Shown: positions 1-7,062 of the stretch, one piece after another | How the letters are laid out: each line of letters opens with the position of its first letter | Position numbering within the stretch: the stretch's first letter is position 1 | Source of the DNA: Fimenecus sp052298855 | Lineage (GTDB): Bacteria; Bacillota; Clostridia; Oscillospirales; Acutalibacteraceae | DNA: 64,000 nucleotides | Direction: 5' to 3' | Assembly: GCA_052298855.1 (NCBI GenBank) | Contig: DAVZXP010000003.1 | Coordinates: 1 to 64,000 of the forward strand | The notes under the pieces: generated by a model | Seen by the model: the letters and a program-made list of their open reading frames with translations, nothing else | What the model was told of the DNA's origin: nothing | Databases searched by the model: none | Translations under genes and position numbers: made by a program

Positions 1-38
1 TATTTGCCGTAAATTATCATGTATCAACAATAATCTAA

Positions 39-72
39 CGGCGGGAGCAAGCCACACGCCCTACGCTGTGGG
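39..72. repeat. Palindromic intergenic repeat, unit C
   Basis: A hairpin-forming unit (GGCGGGAGC-AAGCC core, then GCCCTAC) that recurs, with variation, in every large gene-free stretch of this window: near 2866, 10787, 10991, 28883, 41875, 42094, 44362 and 44583. This copy lies beyond the 3' end of the cysK operon. It has no coding capacity. Confidence 0.75.
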
Positions 73-102
73 ATGCTAAATTCGCATCTACACATAACCC
101 CC

Positions 103-154
103 CAAAAAAATAAAAACAGGTGCACGGAAAATGAATAAACCGTACACCTGTTTT
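103..154 (-). terminator. Rho-independent terminator of metY-cysK
   Basis: On the minus strand the arms AACAGGTG and CACCTGTT bracket a loop and are followed by a T-rich run. It lies about 30 bp past the cysK stop codon and closes the metY-cysK operon. Confidence 0.85.
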
Positions 155-183
155 CTTTATATGAAGTGTGTTTGGGGGGCTTG

Positions 184-1116
184 TTAATCCTTGAAAAGGT
201 CGGTTGACAAATATCTCTCGCCTGTATCGGGGAGAAGTGCAACTATCGTCTTGCCCTTGTTTTCGGGGCGTTTTGCGAGCTCTGTTGCCGCATAAATCGC
301 AGCGCCCGAGGAAATTCCTACCAAAAGTCCGTCAGACTTTGTGACGGCTCTGCTCGAAACAAATGCCTGCTCATTCGGTACGGCAATTACCTCATCATAA
401 ACGCTTGTATCAAGAGTTTTCGGAACAAAGCCTGCGCCGATACCCTGAATTTTATGAGCACCGCCGTGACCCTGTGAAAGCACGGGAGAGGTTTCAGGCT
501 CAACCGCAATGATTTTTACGTTCGGATTTTTCTCTTTAAGATATTTGCCGACACCCGAAAGCGTACCGCCTGTGCCTACGCCTGCGACGAAAATATCAAC
601 CTTGCCGTCGGTATCCTCGTAAATTTCGGGGCCTGTCGTTTCATAATGCGTTCTCGGATTGGCTTCGTTGACAAACTGTCCTGCAATAATACTGCCGGGA
701 ATTTCCTTTTGAAGCTCCTCTGCCTTTTCGATAGCGCCTGTCATACCCTTTGAGCCGTCGGTCAAAACAAGCTCAGCACCGTAGGCTTTCATAAGCAGTC
801 GCCTTTCAACAGACATCGTTTCGGGCATTGTGATTATAACCTTATATCCTCTTGCGGCGGCAACCGAGGAAATTCCGATACCCGTATTTCCGCTTGTAGG
901 CTCGATTATCGTACCGCCCTTTTTGAGAACGCCCTTTTTCTCGGCATCCTCGATAATTCCTTTGGCAATTCTGTCCTTTACGCTTCCTGCCGGATTGAAA
1001 TATTCAAGCTTTGCGAGAATTGTCGCTGAAAGCTCGTTCTCCTTTTCGTAATTTGTAAGCTCAAGCAGCGGTGTTTTGCCGATAAGCTCGGATAAGCTCT
1101 TATAAATCTTTGACAT
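184..1116 (-). CDS. cysK: Cysteine synthase A (O-acetylserine sulfhydrylase)
   Basis: PLP enzyme that makes L-cysteine from O-acetylserine and sulfide in the cytoplasm. At 310 residues it has the usual CysK length. The PLP lysine is K47 in the NPAGSVKDR motif. The substrate loop TSGNTG is at residues 74-79, and a glycine-rich phosphate-binding loop GTGGT lies near residue 180. It is the second gene of an operon with metY, starting 15 bp after the metY stop, and ends at a clear terminator. It is therefore probably under the same leader as metY, which would put both sulfide-fixing enzymes under one control. CysK and CysM can be confused on sequence alone, but length and motifs favour CysK. Confidence 0.95.
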   Translation of the reverse strand: MSKIYKSLSELIGKTPLLELTNYEKENELSATILAKLEYFNPAGSVKDRIAKGIIEDAEKKGVLKKGGTIIEPTSGNTGIGISSVAAARGYKVIITMPETMSVERRLLMKAYGAELVLTDGSKGMTGAIEKAEELQKEIPGSIIAGQFVNEANPRTHYETTGPEIYEDTDGKVDIFVAGVGTGGTLSGVGKYLKEKNPNVKIIAVEPETSPVLSQGHGGAHKIQGIGAGFVPKTLDTSVYDEVIAVPNEQAFVSSRAVTKSDGLLVGISSGAAIYAATELAKRPENKGKTIVALLPDTGERYLSTDLFKD

Positions 1117-1131
1117 AGTGTTGTTCTCCTC

Positions 1132-2421
1132 TTATTCTTCAATTGCTTTGAAGGCATTTTCAAGGTCAGCGATAATATCGTCGATATGTTCCGTGCCTAT
1201 TGAAAGTCTGATTGTATTCTGCTTAATTCCCTGATCCTCAAGCTCCTGCTCGGTTAACTGTGAATGTGTTGTGGTCGCAGGGTGAATTACAAGCGATTTC
1301 ACATCCGCAACATTTGCAAGAAGCGAGAAAATTTCAAGGCTGTCGATAAATTTGTGAGCTTCCTTCTGTCCGCCCTTTATCTCAAACGTAAAAATGCTTG
1401 CACCGCCGTTCGGGAAGTATTTTTCATAAAGTGCGTGGTCGGGATGGTCGGGCAACGACGGATGATTTACCTTTTCGACAAGCGGATGCTTTGCAAGGTA
1501 TTCAACAACCTTTTTAGTATTCTCTGCGTGGCGGTCAAGCCTCAAGGAAAGGGTTTCCGTGCCCTGAAGGAGCAGGAATGCCGCAAACGGCGAGATTGTT
1601 GCGCCCTCGTCACGAAGAAGTATTGCCCTGATATATGTTACAAAAGCAGCAGGTCCTACCGCATCGGCAAAGGAAATTCCGTGATAGCTCGGATTCGGCT
1701 CTGCAATGGGAGCGTATTTTCCGCTCTTCTTCCAATCAAACTTGCCCGAGTCAACGATTACACCGCCGAGTGTAGTGCCGTGTCCGCCGATAAATTTCGT
1801 AGCCGAATGGACGACAATATCCGCACCGTGCTCAATAGGTCTTATAAAATACGGAGTGCCGAAGGTGTTGTCAACAACAAGCGGAAGTCCGTGCTTGTGT
1901 GCGATTTCGGCGATTTTGTCAATGTCGGGAATATCGCTGTTCGGATTGCCGAGCGTTTCGATATAAACCGCCTTGGTTTCGGGCTTTATGGCGCTTTCAA
2001 GTTCGTCAAGATTGTGTGCGTTGACAAAGCTTGTGCTAACGCCGAACTGGCTCAAAGTGTGGGCAAGAAGATTATATGTTCCGCCGTAAATCGTTTTCTG
2101 TGCGACAATGTGGTCGCCTGCCTGTGCAAGTGCCTGAAGCGTATAAGTGATAGCCGCCGCACCCGAAGCCACCGCAAGTGCCGCAACTCCGCCCTCAAGA
2201 GCAGCTATTCTCTTTTCAAAAACGTCCTGCGTTGAGTTTGTGAGTCTGCCGTAAATGTTTCCTGCGTCTGCAAGTCCGAAGCGTGCCGCAGCGTGCGCCG
2301 AATCGTGAAAAACATAAGATGTTGTGGCATAAATCGGAACGGCTCTTGAATCGGTTGCCGGATCGGGCTGCTCCTGTCCTACGTGAAGCTGTAAGGTTTC
2401 AAATTTATAGTTTTTGCTCAT
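1132..2421 (-). CDS. metY: O-acetylhomoserine sulfhydrylase (homocysteine synthase)
   Basis: Cys/Met-metabolism PLP enzyme of fold type I. It makes homocysteine directly from O-acetylhomoserine and sulfide. Length (429 residues) and the N-terminal ETLQLHVGQ...RAVPIYATTSY pattern fit the O-acetylhomoserine sulfhydrylase branch better than the shorter cystathionine synthases (about 380-390). The PLP lysine is K209 in the SATKFIGGHG motif. It is first in the metY-cysK operon. Its ribosome binding site (AAAGAGG) forms one arm of a perfect 10-bp inverted repeat with the end of an upstream leader reading frame, so its translation may be coupled to leader translation. Confidence 0.9.
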   Translation of the reverse strand: MSKNYKFETLQLHVGQEQPDPATDSRAVPIYATTSYVFHDSAHAAARFGLADAGNIYGRLTNSTQDVFEKRIAALEGGVAALAVASGAAAITYTLQALAQAGDHIVAQKTIYGGTYNLLAHTLSQFGVSTSFVNAHNLDELESAIKPETKAVYIETLGNPNSDIPDIDKIAEIAHKHGLPLVVDNTFGTPYFIRPIEHGADIVVHSATKFIGGHGTTLGGVIVDSGKFDWKKSGKYAPIAEPNPSYHGISFADAVGPAAFVTYIRAILLRDEGATISPFAAFLLLQGTETLSLRLDRHAENTKKVVEYLAKHPLVEKVNHPSLPDHPDHALYEKYFPNGGASIFTFEIKGGQKEAHKFIDSLEIFSLLANVADVKSLVIHPATTTHSQLTEQELEDQGIKQNTIRLSIGTEHIDDIIADLENAFKAIEE

Positions 2422-2430
2422 TTTAAGTAC

Positions 2431-2473
2431 CTCTTTATAAATAAATTTTTAGTATTGTTTTCATTATAAAGAG
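2431..2473 (-). promoter_or_regulatory. Candidate RBS-sequestering hairpin upstream of metY
   Basis: In the minus-strand transcript CTCTTTATAA (complement of 2464-2473) and TTATAAAGAG (complement of 2431-2440) are perfectly complementary over 10 bp, with a 23-nt loop. The 5' arm holds the last codons and stop of the leader peptide. The 3' arm holds the metY Shine-Dalgarno. The pairing is seen directly. That it regulates is inference, and the stem is AU-rich, so its stability is modest. Confidence 0.6.
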
Positions 2474-2535
2474 CAACACATTCGACTGTTACGCCAGTTA
2501 CATTGTTGAGCTTTTATTTTTTTAAGTTTATTCAT
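2464..2535 (-). CDS. Cysteine-containing leader peptide (23 codons)
   Basis: A short reading frame with an ATG placed 7 nt after a consensus GGAGG (2543-2547), giving 23 residues with Cys at 12, 20 and 21 and ending Met-Cys-Cys-Ser-Leu-stop. It lies between the promoter and metY, with 42 nt separating its stop from the metY start. The two adjacent Cys codons sit immediately before the 5' arm of a hairpin that would mask the metY ribosome binding site. Cysteine-rich leader peptides ahead of sulfur genes are known in actinobacteria. I do not recognise this one from a named family. Function is inferred from position, codon content and the complementary arms. Confidence 0.7.
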   Translation of the reverse strand: MNKLKKIKAQQCNWRNSRMCCSL

Positions 2536-2589
2536 TTCCATACCTCCGAAGTGGGTTTTATATATTTCCTATCGGTTAAGTATGGAATT

Positions 2590-2618
2590 ACTATATCACG
2601 TTTTATTTTATATGTCAA
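2590..2618 (-). promoter_or_regulatory. Promoter of leader-metY-cysK
   Basis: On the minus strand a perfect -35 TTGACA is followed by a 17-bp spacer and TATAGT. Transcription would begin near 2583, giving an untranslated stretch of about 48 nt before the leader peptide. The initial transcribed region carries ATTCC...GGAAAT flanks that could be an operator, but the match to any named motif is imperfect. Confidence 0.8.
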
Positions 2619-2639
2619 CAGTTTTTTATAATTTTTTTC

Positions 2640-2900
2640 GGATTGATTTTTGATTGCCCTTGCGGCTGTCCGAACAAACCAATAAAAACAAAACTGCTTT
2701 CGGGTGCTATCAAATTGAATTTAATATGCGACCGTAGGGGCGAACTGTGTTCGCCCGTTTTTTGTTTGCTGTGAATTGACGGGCGAACACAGTTCGCCCC
2801 TACGATGTGATGTTCAATTCAATTTTAATAACAGCCGTTAGTTATCATATATTCGTTAGTTTCCTCGGCGGGAGCAAGCCCCCGCCCTACCGTGTAAAAT
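2640..2900. repeat. Repeat island: composite palindromes
   Basis: Gene-free stretch. At 2653-2676 is a fragment of the GGACAG-type repeat (unit B). At 2733-2804 is a full 72-bp inverted repeat (unit A), in which each arm is itself a hairpin (GGGCGAAC/GTTCGCCC). At 2866-2894 is unit C. The A-to-C arrangement, including the A+T-rich linker, recurs near 10859, 41963 and 44449. Confidence 0.8.
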
Positions 2901-2985
2901 TCAATTTTAGGGTTTATATACGGCTTTTATCTGATTTGAAAATTTGTTAAAACATAGGCTTCCTTGTAAAGGGAGGCTGAATTTC

Positions 2986-3016
2986 AACAAAAAAAGCACC
3001 CTAAAAGAGTGCTTTT
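2986..3016 (-). terminator. Terminator of the pdxK-radical SAM operon
   Basis: On the minus strand AAAGCACTC and GGGTGCTTT form a hairpin with a short loop, followed by a T run. It overlaps the region just beyond the stop of the Cys-rich small protein. Confidence 0.85.
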
Positions 3017-3018
3017 CG

Positions 3019-3243
3019 TTACTTATTCGATAATTTTTCAATTACCTTTTCATAGTTCTCCGCCTTATGAGGAAAAAGGCAATTTGAGCAATCCTTAACT
3101 CCGTTTTCGAGGATTTTGAAATTGCCGCCGCAGTCTTCCTTTAAGTAAAGCGGACAATAGCAGAAAAGACAGTTGAGCTTTTCAAGTCCTTTATGGCAGG
3201 GATAAAATTCACACTCCCTGTTTTCAAAAAATTTGTAGCTCAT
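3019..3243 (-). CDS. Cysteine-rich small metal-binding domain protein
   Basis: 74 residues with about nine cysteines grouped as CEFYPCH, CLFCYC, DCGG and DCSNC, a pattern expected for a metal (probably zinc) or cluster site. It resembles the family described as a cysteine-rich small domain (Pfam PF04071, from memory), whose role is unknown. Its start lies 1 bp after the radical SAM stop, so the two are almost certainly co-translated and may act together. It is the last of four genes after pdxK, the ECF S component and the radical SAM protein. No biochemical activity can be assigned. Confidence 0.75.
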   Translation of the reverse strand: MSYKFFENRECEFYPCHKGLEKLNCLFCYCPLYLKEDCGGNFKILENGVKDCSNCLFPHKAENYEKVIEKLSNK

Positions 3244-3244
3244 A

Positions 3245-3859
3245 TCAGTCTGCCGTATAATTTCTGACTCTTAACGGAATACCCATTTTATCCGCAAGTG
3301 CCTGACAAGCGTCTATATCTTCCTTTGAAATAACGTCAACAACAGAGAATTTGAGGTTTACTCCGCAAGCCTTACAGTCCTCGGCAAATTTGAGGATTGC
3401 AGGGAAAGCCTTTGCCCCAAAGCTCGGATGGCAAAGTGCCTCGTACTTTTCGGAATTATACTCGTTAAGAGAAATTGAAACCGTGTCCATAAGCTCGCAG
3501 ATTTCCTTTGCCGTCGGGCGCTTGTTGAGAAGATCGGAAAGTCCGTTTGTGTTAATTCTCAGCTTACATTCGGGCAGTTTTTCCCTTAAATATTTTGCGG
3601 TTTTTACAAACACGTCATAAGCACAAGTAGGCTCGCCGTAGCCGCAGAAGATAATTTCCCCCGTGTAGCCCGAGAAATCGAACTCGTCAATTTCCTTTTT
3701 GACCTGCTCAAACGACGGACTGTGTCCCGAAAACCAAAGCGTATCGGCATCTCCGACGCTGTCGCCGTTATTTCTTATGCAAAATTCGCATTTGCACGGA
3801 CACGCATTTGTAATGTTCAAATAAACGTGACCCTCAAAGGTATAGACAATGTTTGCCAT
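3245..3859 (-). CDS. Radical SAM protein, TatD-associated type
   Basis: 204-residue compact radical SAM protein. The 4Fe-4S/SAM-binding CxxxCxxC motif is near residues 20-27 (CPCKCEFC), followed by IRNNGD. A GGE-like GYGEP motif lies near residue 73. The whole resembles the small family usually found beside TatD nucleases (TIGR04038, recalled). No TatD lies here. Instead the gene follows a pyridoxal kinase and an ECF substrate-binding subunit and precedes a Cys-rich protein. The reaction is unknown. The 14-bp gap to the upstream gene and the 1-bp gap downstream indicate a single transcript. Confidence 0.85.
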   Translation of the reverse strand: MANIVYTFEGHVYLNITNACPCKCEFCIRNNGDSVGDADTLWFSGHSPSFEQVKKEIDEFDFSGYTGEIIFCGYGEPTCAYDVFVKTAKYLREKLPECKLRINTNGLSDLLNKRPTAKEICELMDTVSISLNEYNSEKYEALCHPSFGAKAFPAILKFAEDCKACGVNLKFSVVDVISKEDIDACQALADKMGIPLRVRNYTAD

Positions 3860-3873
3860 ATTTATCGCTCCTA

Positions 3874-4434
3874 TTATTTGATAACTTTAGATTTAAAATT
3901 CATCTTATCAAGAGCAACGGCAACAATGTAATAGATAATCGCACTTCCGACAGCCTGAATAATGCTGAACGGAACAGATGTCCAAGCCGTGGGGAAGGAA
4001 TAGAGTATTCCCTCGGCAAGAAGATAGCCGAAAACGGTTATAAGTCCCGAAAGCACGGGCATACCTGCGGTTGCCTTGTTAAGTATCCTGTTCGGCTGTT
4101 TTGTAACTTTAAGAGTATACATAAGAGCGAACGGAACAGTGTTCAATGCCTTGATTACCGCCGTGAACGGTGCCCAAACAGCCGCACCTGCGAGAATATC
4201 CGCAAGAGCGCCGCCGATTGCAGCCGCTACCATTGCATAGGGAAGCGGAAGTATGCACGCCGCAAGGTATACCATACTGTCGCCGAAATGCAAATAGCCG
4301 TCGTTGATACCGGTATTGAACTTGACAAAAGCCGTCATAACCGCAATAAGTGCCGCACAAAGTGCCGCCGTCACTATAAGATAAAGATGTTTTGTTTGAA
4401 CCTTTTTAGTTGTTTTTTTAGCTTCATTACTCAT
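3874..4434 (-). CDS. ECF transporter S component, probable vitamin B6 uptake
   Basis: Integral membrane protein with about five or six hydrophobic segments after a short basic N-terminus, as in substrate-capture (S) subunits of energy-coupling factor transporters. It overlaps pdxK by 8 bp, so pyridoxine, pyridoxal or pyridoxamine is the likely substrate; this is inference from context. I chose ATG 4434 because GGAG stands 10 nt upstream, while the longer frame lacks a better site and would extend into pdxK. The shared energising module (two ATPases and the T subunit) is not in the window and would be encoded elsewhere. Confidence 0.8.
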   Translation of the reverse strand: MSNEAKKTTKKVQTKHLYLIVTAALCAALIAVMTAFVKFNTGINDGYLHFGDSMVYLAACILPLPYAMVAAAIGGALADILAGAAVWAPFTAVIKALNTVPFALMYTLKVTKQPNRILNKATAGMPVLSGLITVFGYLLAEGILYSFPTAWTSVPFSIIQAVGSAIIYYIVAVALDKMNFKSKVIK

Positions 4435-5281
4435 TTGTAAGCATCTCCAAATATTTCTGAAAATTAACTCCGTCGTTTCGGTCTGTACCCTCACGGTAGG
4501 AGTCTTTTATGGATTTTTCTAAAAATCTTGTTGCGGACTCAACCGCATAGACCATACTCGTACCTTTTACGGCATGAGCGCAGACGATACTCGAAAAAAT
4601 ATCACCTGTTCCGGAATAACTTCCGCCGAAAATCTCCGATTTTGAAACAGAAACCTTGTCCTTTTCGACAAGAATATTGCAAATACAGCTCGAGCTGCGC
4701 ACACCCGTAACTATAACGCACTTGAGGTTTCCTACAAGCAGCGTTCTTGCAATTTTTTCAACGGTTTCAAGATAATCCGCACGAGAGCTTTGCATAATAA
4801 GGTCCTTATAGCTGTGCCTTGCCAATATGCATAGCTCCGTAAGATTAGGCGTGATTATATCCGCTTTTTTCGCAAGCTGTGCAACCCTTGCACAAAGTGA
4901 CCTTGAATAAGTGCTGTAAACCTGACCGTCGTCAGCCATAACGGGATCGACAACAACAACCGTGTCTTCGGTTGAAAACTCGTCAATGAATTTCGAGATA
5001 AGCTCCGCCTGTGTTGCAGAAGCAATGTAGCCTGTAAGTATGCCGTCAAATTTCGTGCCGAGCTTCTTCCACTCGCCGAGAAATTTTGAAAGCTCCGTAG
5101 TCAAATCGATGCAATGAAACGAGTCATAGCCTGTCTGATTTGACAAAACGGCAGTCGGCAATGGGCAACATTCGATTCCGAGGGCAGATATGACGGGTAA
5201 TTCCGCCGTAAGAGAACATCTGCCAAAGCCCGATATATCGTTTACAGCCGCAATTCTCTTCAAATAATCACCTACTTGCAT
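4427..5281 (-). CDS. pdxY: Pyridoxamine/pyridoxal kinase
   Basis: Phosphorylates B6 vitamers with ATP in the cytoplasm, the salvage route to PLP. Ribokinase-fold signs are the N-terminal NDISGFGRCS motif, typical of pyridoxal kinases, a central VVVDPVMADDG motif, and a C-terminal GSYSGTGDIFSS stretch bearing the catalytic aspartate and anion hole. ATG 5281 is preferred because family members begin a few residues before the RIAAVNDISG block. A longer frame up to 5335 exists but adds an atypical tail. It leads a four-gene operon and is divergent from a MocR/PdxR-type regulator that probably controls it. pdxY and pdxK naming is not certain. Confidence 0.9.
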   Translation of the reverse strand: MQVGDYLKRIAAVNDISGFGRCSLTAELPVISALGIECCPLPTAVLSNQTGYDSFHCIDLTTELSKFLGEWKKLGTKFDGILTGYIASATQAELISKFIDEFSTEDTVVVVDPVMADDGQVYSTYSRSLCARVAQLAKKADIITPNLTELCILARHSYKDLIMQSSRADYLETVEKIARTLLVGNLKCVIVTGVRSSSCICNILVEKDKVSVSKSEIFGGSYSGTGDIFSSIVCAHAVKGTSMVYAVESATRFLEKSIKDSYREGTDRNDGVNFQKYLEMLTNE

Positions 5282-5361
5282 TTCTCTCTTATACCATATA
5301 TAATATAACTGATTTGTCATTATTAAAATAGCCAAAAATTAAAAAAGTTAAGGGGACAGTT
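5282..5361. promoter_or_regulatory. Divergent control region pdxY / mocR-type regulator
   Basis: An 80-bp A+T-rich spacer holds both promoters. TATATT/TATAAT-like hexamers are present, but I could not choose a clear -35/-10 pair for either side. PdxR-type regulators usually bind such divergent spacers; no convincing direct repeat was found by eye. Confidence 0.4.
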
Positions 5362-6672
5362 ATGGAACTTTCAGGCAGGGAACACATTTTATATATGGAA
5401 GTTTACGATTATTATAAATCGCTTATCCTGACGGGAAAATTGCCGAAAAGGTCAAGGCTTCCGTCCATTCGCCGTTGTGCCGCCCAGCTCGGAGTCAGCC
5501 GCACAACTGTAGAGAACGCATATTTACAGCTTGCCGCCGACGGGTATATTCTCTCAAAGCCCCAAAGCGGATATTATGTTACGGATATTGCCTCGCACTC
5601 TCAAAAAAAGAGCGAAAATATTAAAAAGAGCAGCACTGAAAAGAACGAGATTATATATGATTTCGCTTCACTTAAAGCCGACAGAGAAAGCTTCGACTTC
5701 GATTTGTGGCGCAGATACTTAAAAAGTGCATTGAGGCAAGATGACAGACTTCTCTCCTACGGTGAGGTGCAGGGCGAGGCGGAGCTTCGTCAGGTGCTTT
5801 CAAAATACATTACAGAAAACAGAAATGTTATGTGCAACGAGGACGATATTGTTATCGGCGCAGGCGTGCAAAGTCTTTTGAACATACTCTGCGGAATAAT
5901 CGGCGACAAAAAGACGGCTTTTTTCAGAGATTCGTCGTTCTTGCAGGGCATTGCGATATTTGATGACCACAAGTTTACCGTTACAAAATCCGAAAGCAAT
6001 GCTGATGTCATATATATTTCGCCGTCGCACATTAACAGCTGGGGCGACGTTATGCCCACGCAGGAGCGTTTGGAGCTTCTTAAAAAAGCTCACGAAAACG
6101 GAACGCTTATAATCGAAGACGACTACGACAGCGAGTTCGGATATTTCAACCGCCCCACCCCCTCTTTGCAAGGTCTTGACGGCGGGGAAAATGTTGTATA
6201 TATAGGTACATTTTCAAAGCTGCTCGTTCCGTCAATTCGTATCAGTTTTATGATTCTTCCCGAAAAGCTGAAATCGGCATACAAGAAAAAGGCGAACGCT
6301 TACAGTCAGACGGTTTCGACAACAGACCAGATAGCACTTTGCCAATTTATCAGAGACGGGCATATGTCAAGACGTATTAAAAAGGTCAGAAAATTATATT
6401 CGCAAAAGGCGGTTGAGCTGAACAACGCTATTCACTCGGTATTCGGCAAGAGGGCAAAAACGCATATCGGTCAAACGGGCTTTATTATAAAACTCGAACT
6501 CGACTGCGAGCTTTCTGCCGACGAAATAATCAAGCGTGCCGAGAAAAGCGGAATTTCTTTAAGAACGGGAGATCAGTCCGAAAAGCCGCAGCTTCTTTTA
6601 TCCTGCTCATCTGTCAAAACAGAGGATTTTCTTCCTGCAATGCAGCTGCTTAAAACGGCGATCGAGGATTAA
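5362..6672 (+). CDS. MocR/PdxR-family regulator (GntR HTH + aminotransferase domain)
   Basis: 436 residues. An N-terminal winged helix of GntR type lies at about residues 5-75 (SRLPSIRRCAAQLGVSRTTV). It is followed by a linker and a fold-type I aminotransferase-like domain with the PLP lysine K286 in YIGTFSKLLVPSIR and the acidic EDDYDSEF segment at 252-259. Members of this family use bound PLP as a sensor and control vitamin B6 genes. Divergence from pdxY and an ECF S component strongly suggests the PdxR role. Aminotransferase activity itself is usually lost or irrelevant in these proteins. Confidence 0.9.
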   Translation: MELSGREHILYMEVYDYYKSLILTGKLPKRSRLPSIRRCAAQLGVSRTTVENAYLQLAADGYILSKPQSGYYVTDIASHSQKKSENIKKSSTEKNEIIYDFASLKADRESFDFDLWRRYLKSALRQDDRLLSYGEVQGEAELRQVLSKYITENRNVMCNEDDIVIGAGVQSLLNILCGIIGDKKTAFFRDSSFLQGIAIFDDHKFTVTKSESNADVIYISPSHINSWGDVMPTQERLELLKKAHENGTLIIEDDYDSEFGYFNRPTPSLQGLDGGENVVYIGTFSKLLVPSIRISFMILPEKLKSAYKKKANAYSQTVSTTDQIALCQFIRDGHMSRRIKKVRKLYSQKAVELNNAIHSVFGKRAKTHIGQTGFIIKLELDCELSADEIIKRAEKSGISLRTGDQSEKPQLLLSCSSVKTEDFLPAMQLLKTAIED

Positions 6673-6999
6673 AGGGCAAAATTTGCGATTTTTCCGCAAT
6701 ATTAAATTATGCAAAAAATCTTGCAAATAGAATTTTTTCTAATAGGCTGAATGTATAGTTAAAAATCAGGTAAAAATCAATGTAAAGCAAATCACTTTAC
6801 AAAAATGTCGAAAACAAACCTTGATTTATCAAGTTTTTAACATTTTGAACAGAGTTTTGAACCGTTTTTATGATTAAAAGTTGTTTTGGTAAAAATTGGG
6901 AAAAGTGCATATGCCTTTACAGAATTCGACCGAATTGTGCATATTCCGAGCCAAAAACACGAAATTTTCAGACGGAAAACTTGCATTTTTAATTAAAAT
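6673..6999. other. Gene-free A+T-rich spacer
   Basis: About 330 bp without a credible reading frame. Small inverted repeats are present (TTGCG/CGCAA near 6687; AATTCG-AC-CGAATT at 6923-6936), but none has a T run or a recognisable family motif. Confidence 0.5.
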
Positions 7000-7047
7000 A
7001 AGACGCCCTATCTGCTTAATCGACAGACAAGGCGTCTTGAATTTTTT
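7000..7047. terminator. Bidirectional terminator between mocR and UPF0210 genes
   Basis: Arms AAGACGCC (7000-7007) and GGCGTCTT (7031-7038) surround a 23-nt loop with T-rich tracts on both sides. It is placed just after the UPF0210 stop and can also stop read-through from the plus-strand regulator. Confidence 0.75.
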
Positions 7048-7062
7048 ATGAATTTATTGTAA

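Noticed and set aside
1264..2235. Long plus-strand frame (323 codons) opposite metY
   Set aside because: Composition is that of an antisense shadow (Cys/Arg/Lys-rich, no domain). metY on the other strand has all catalytic motifs.
2421..2640. SAM riboswitch or T-box upstream of metY
   Set aside because: The roughly 160-nt leader lacks the S-box core and T-box sequence, and is too short. The small frame and hairpin explain it better.
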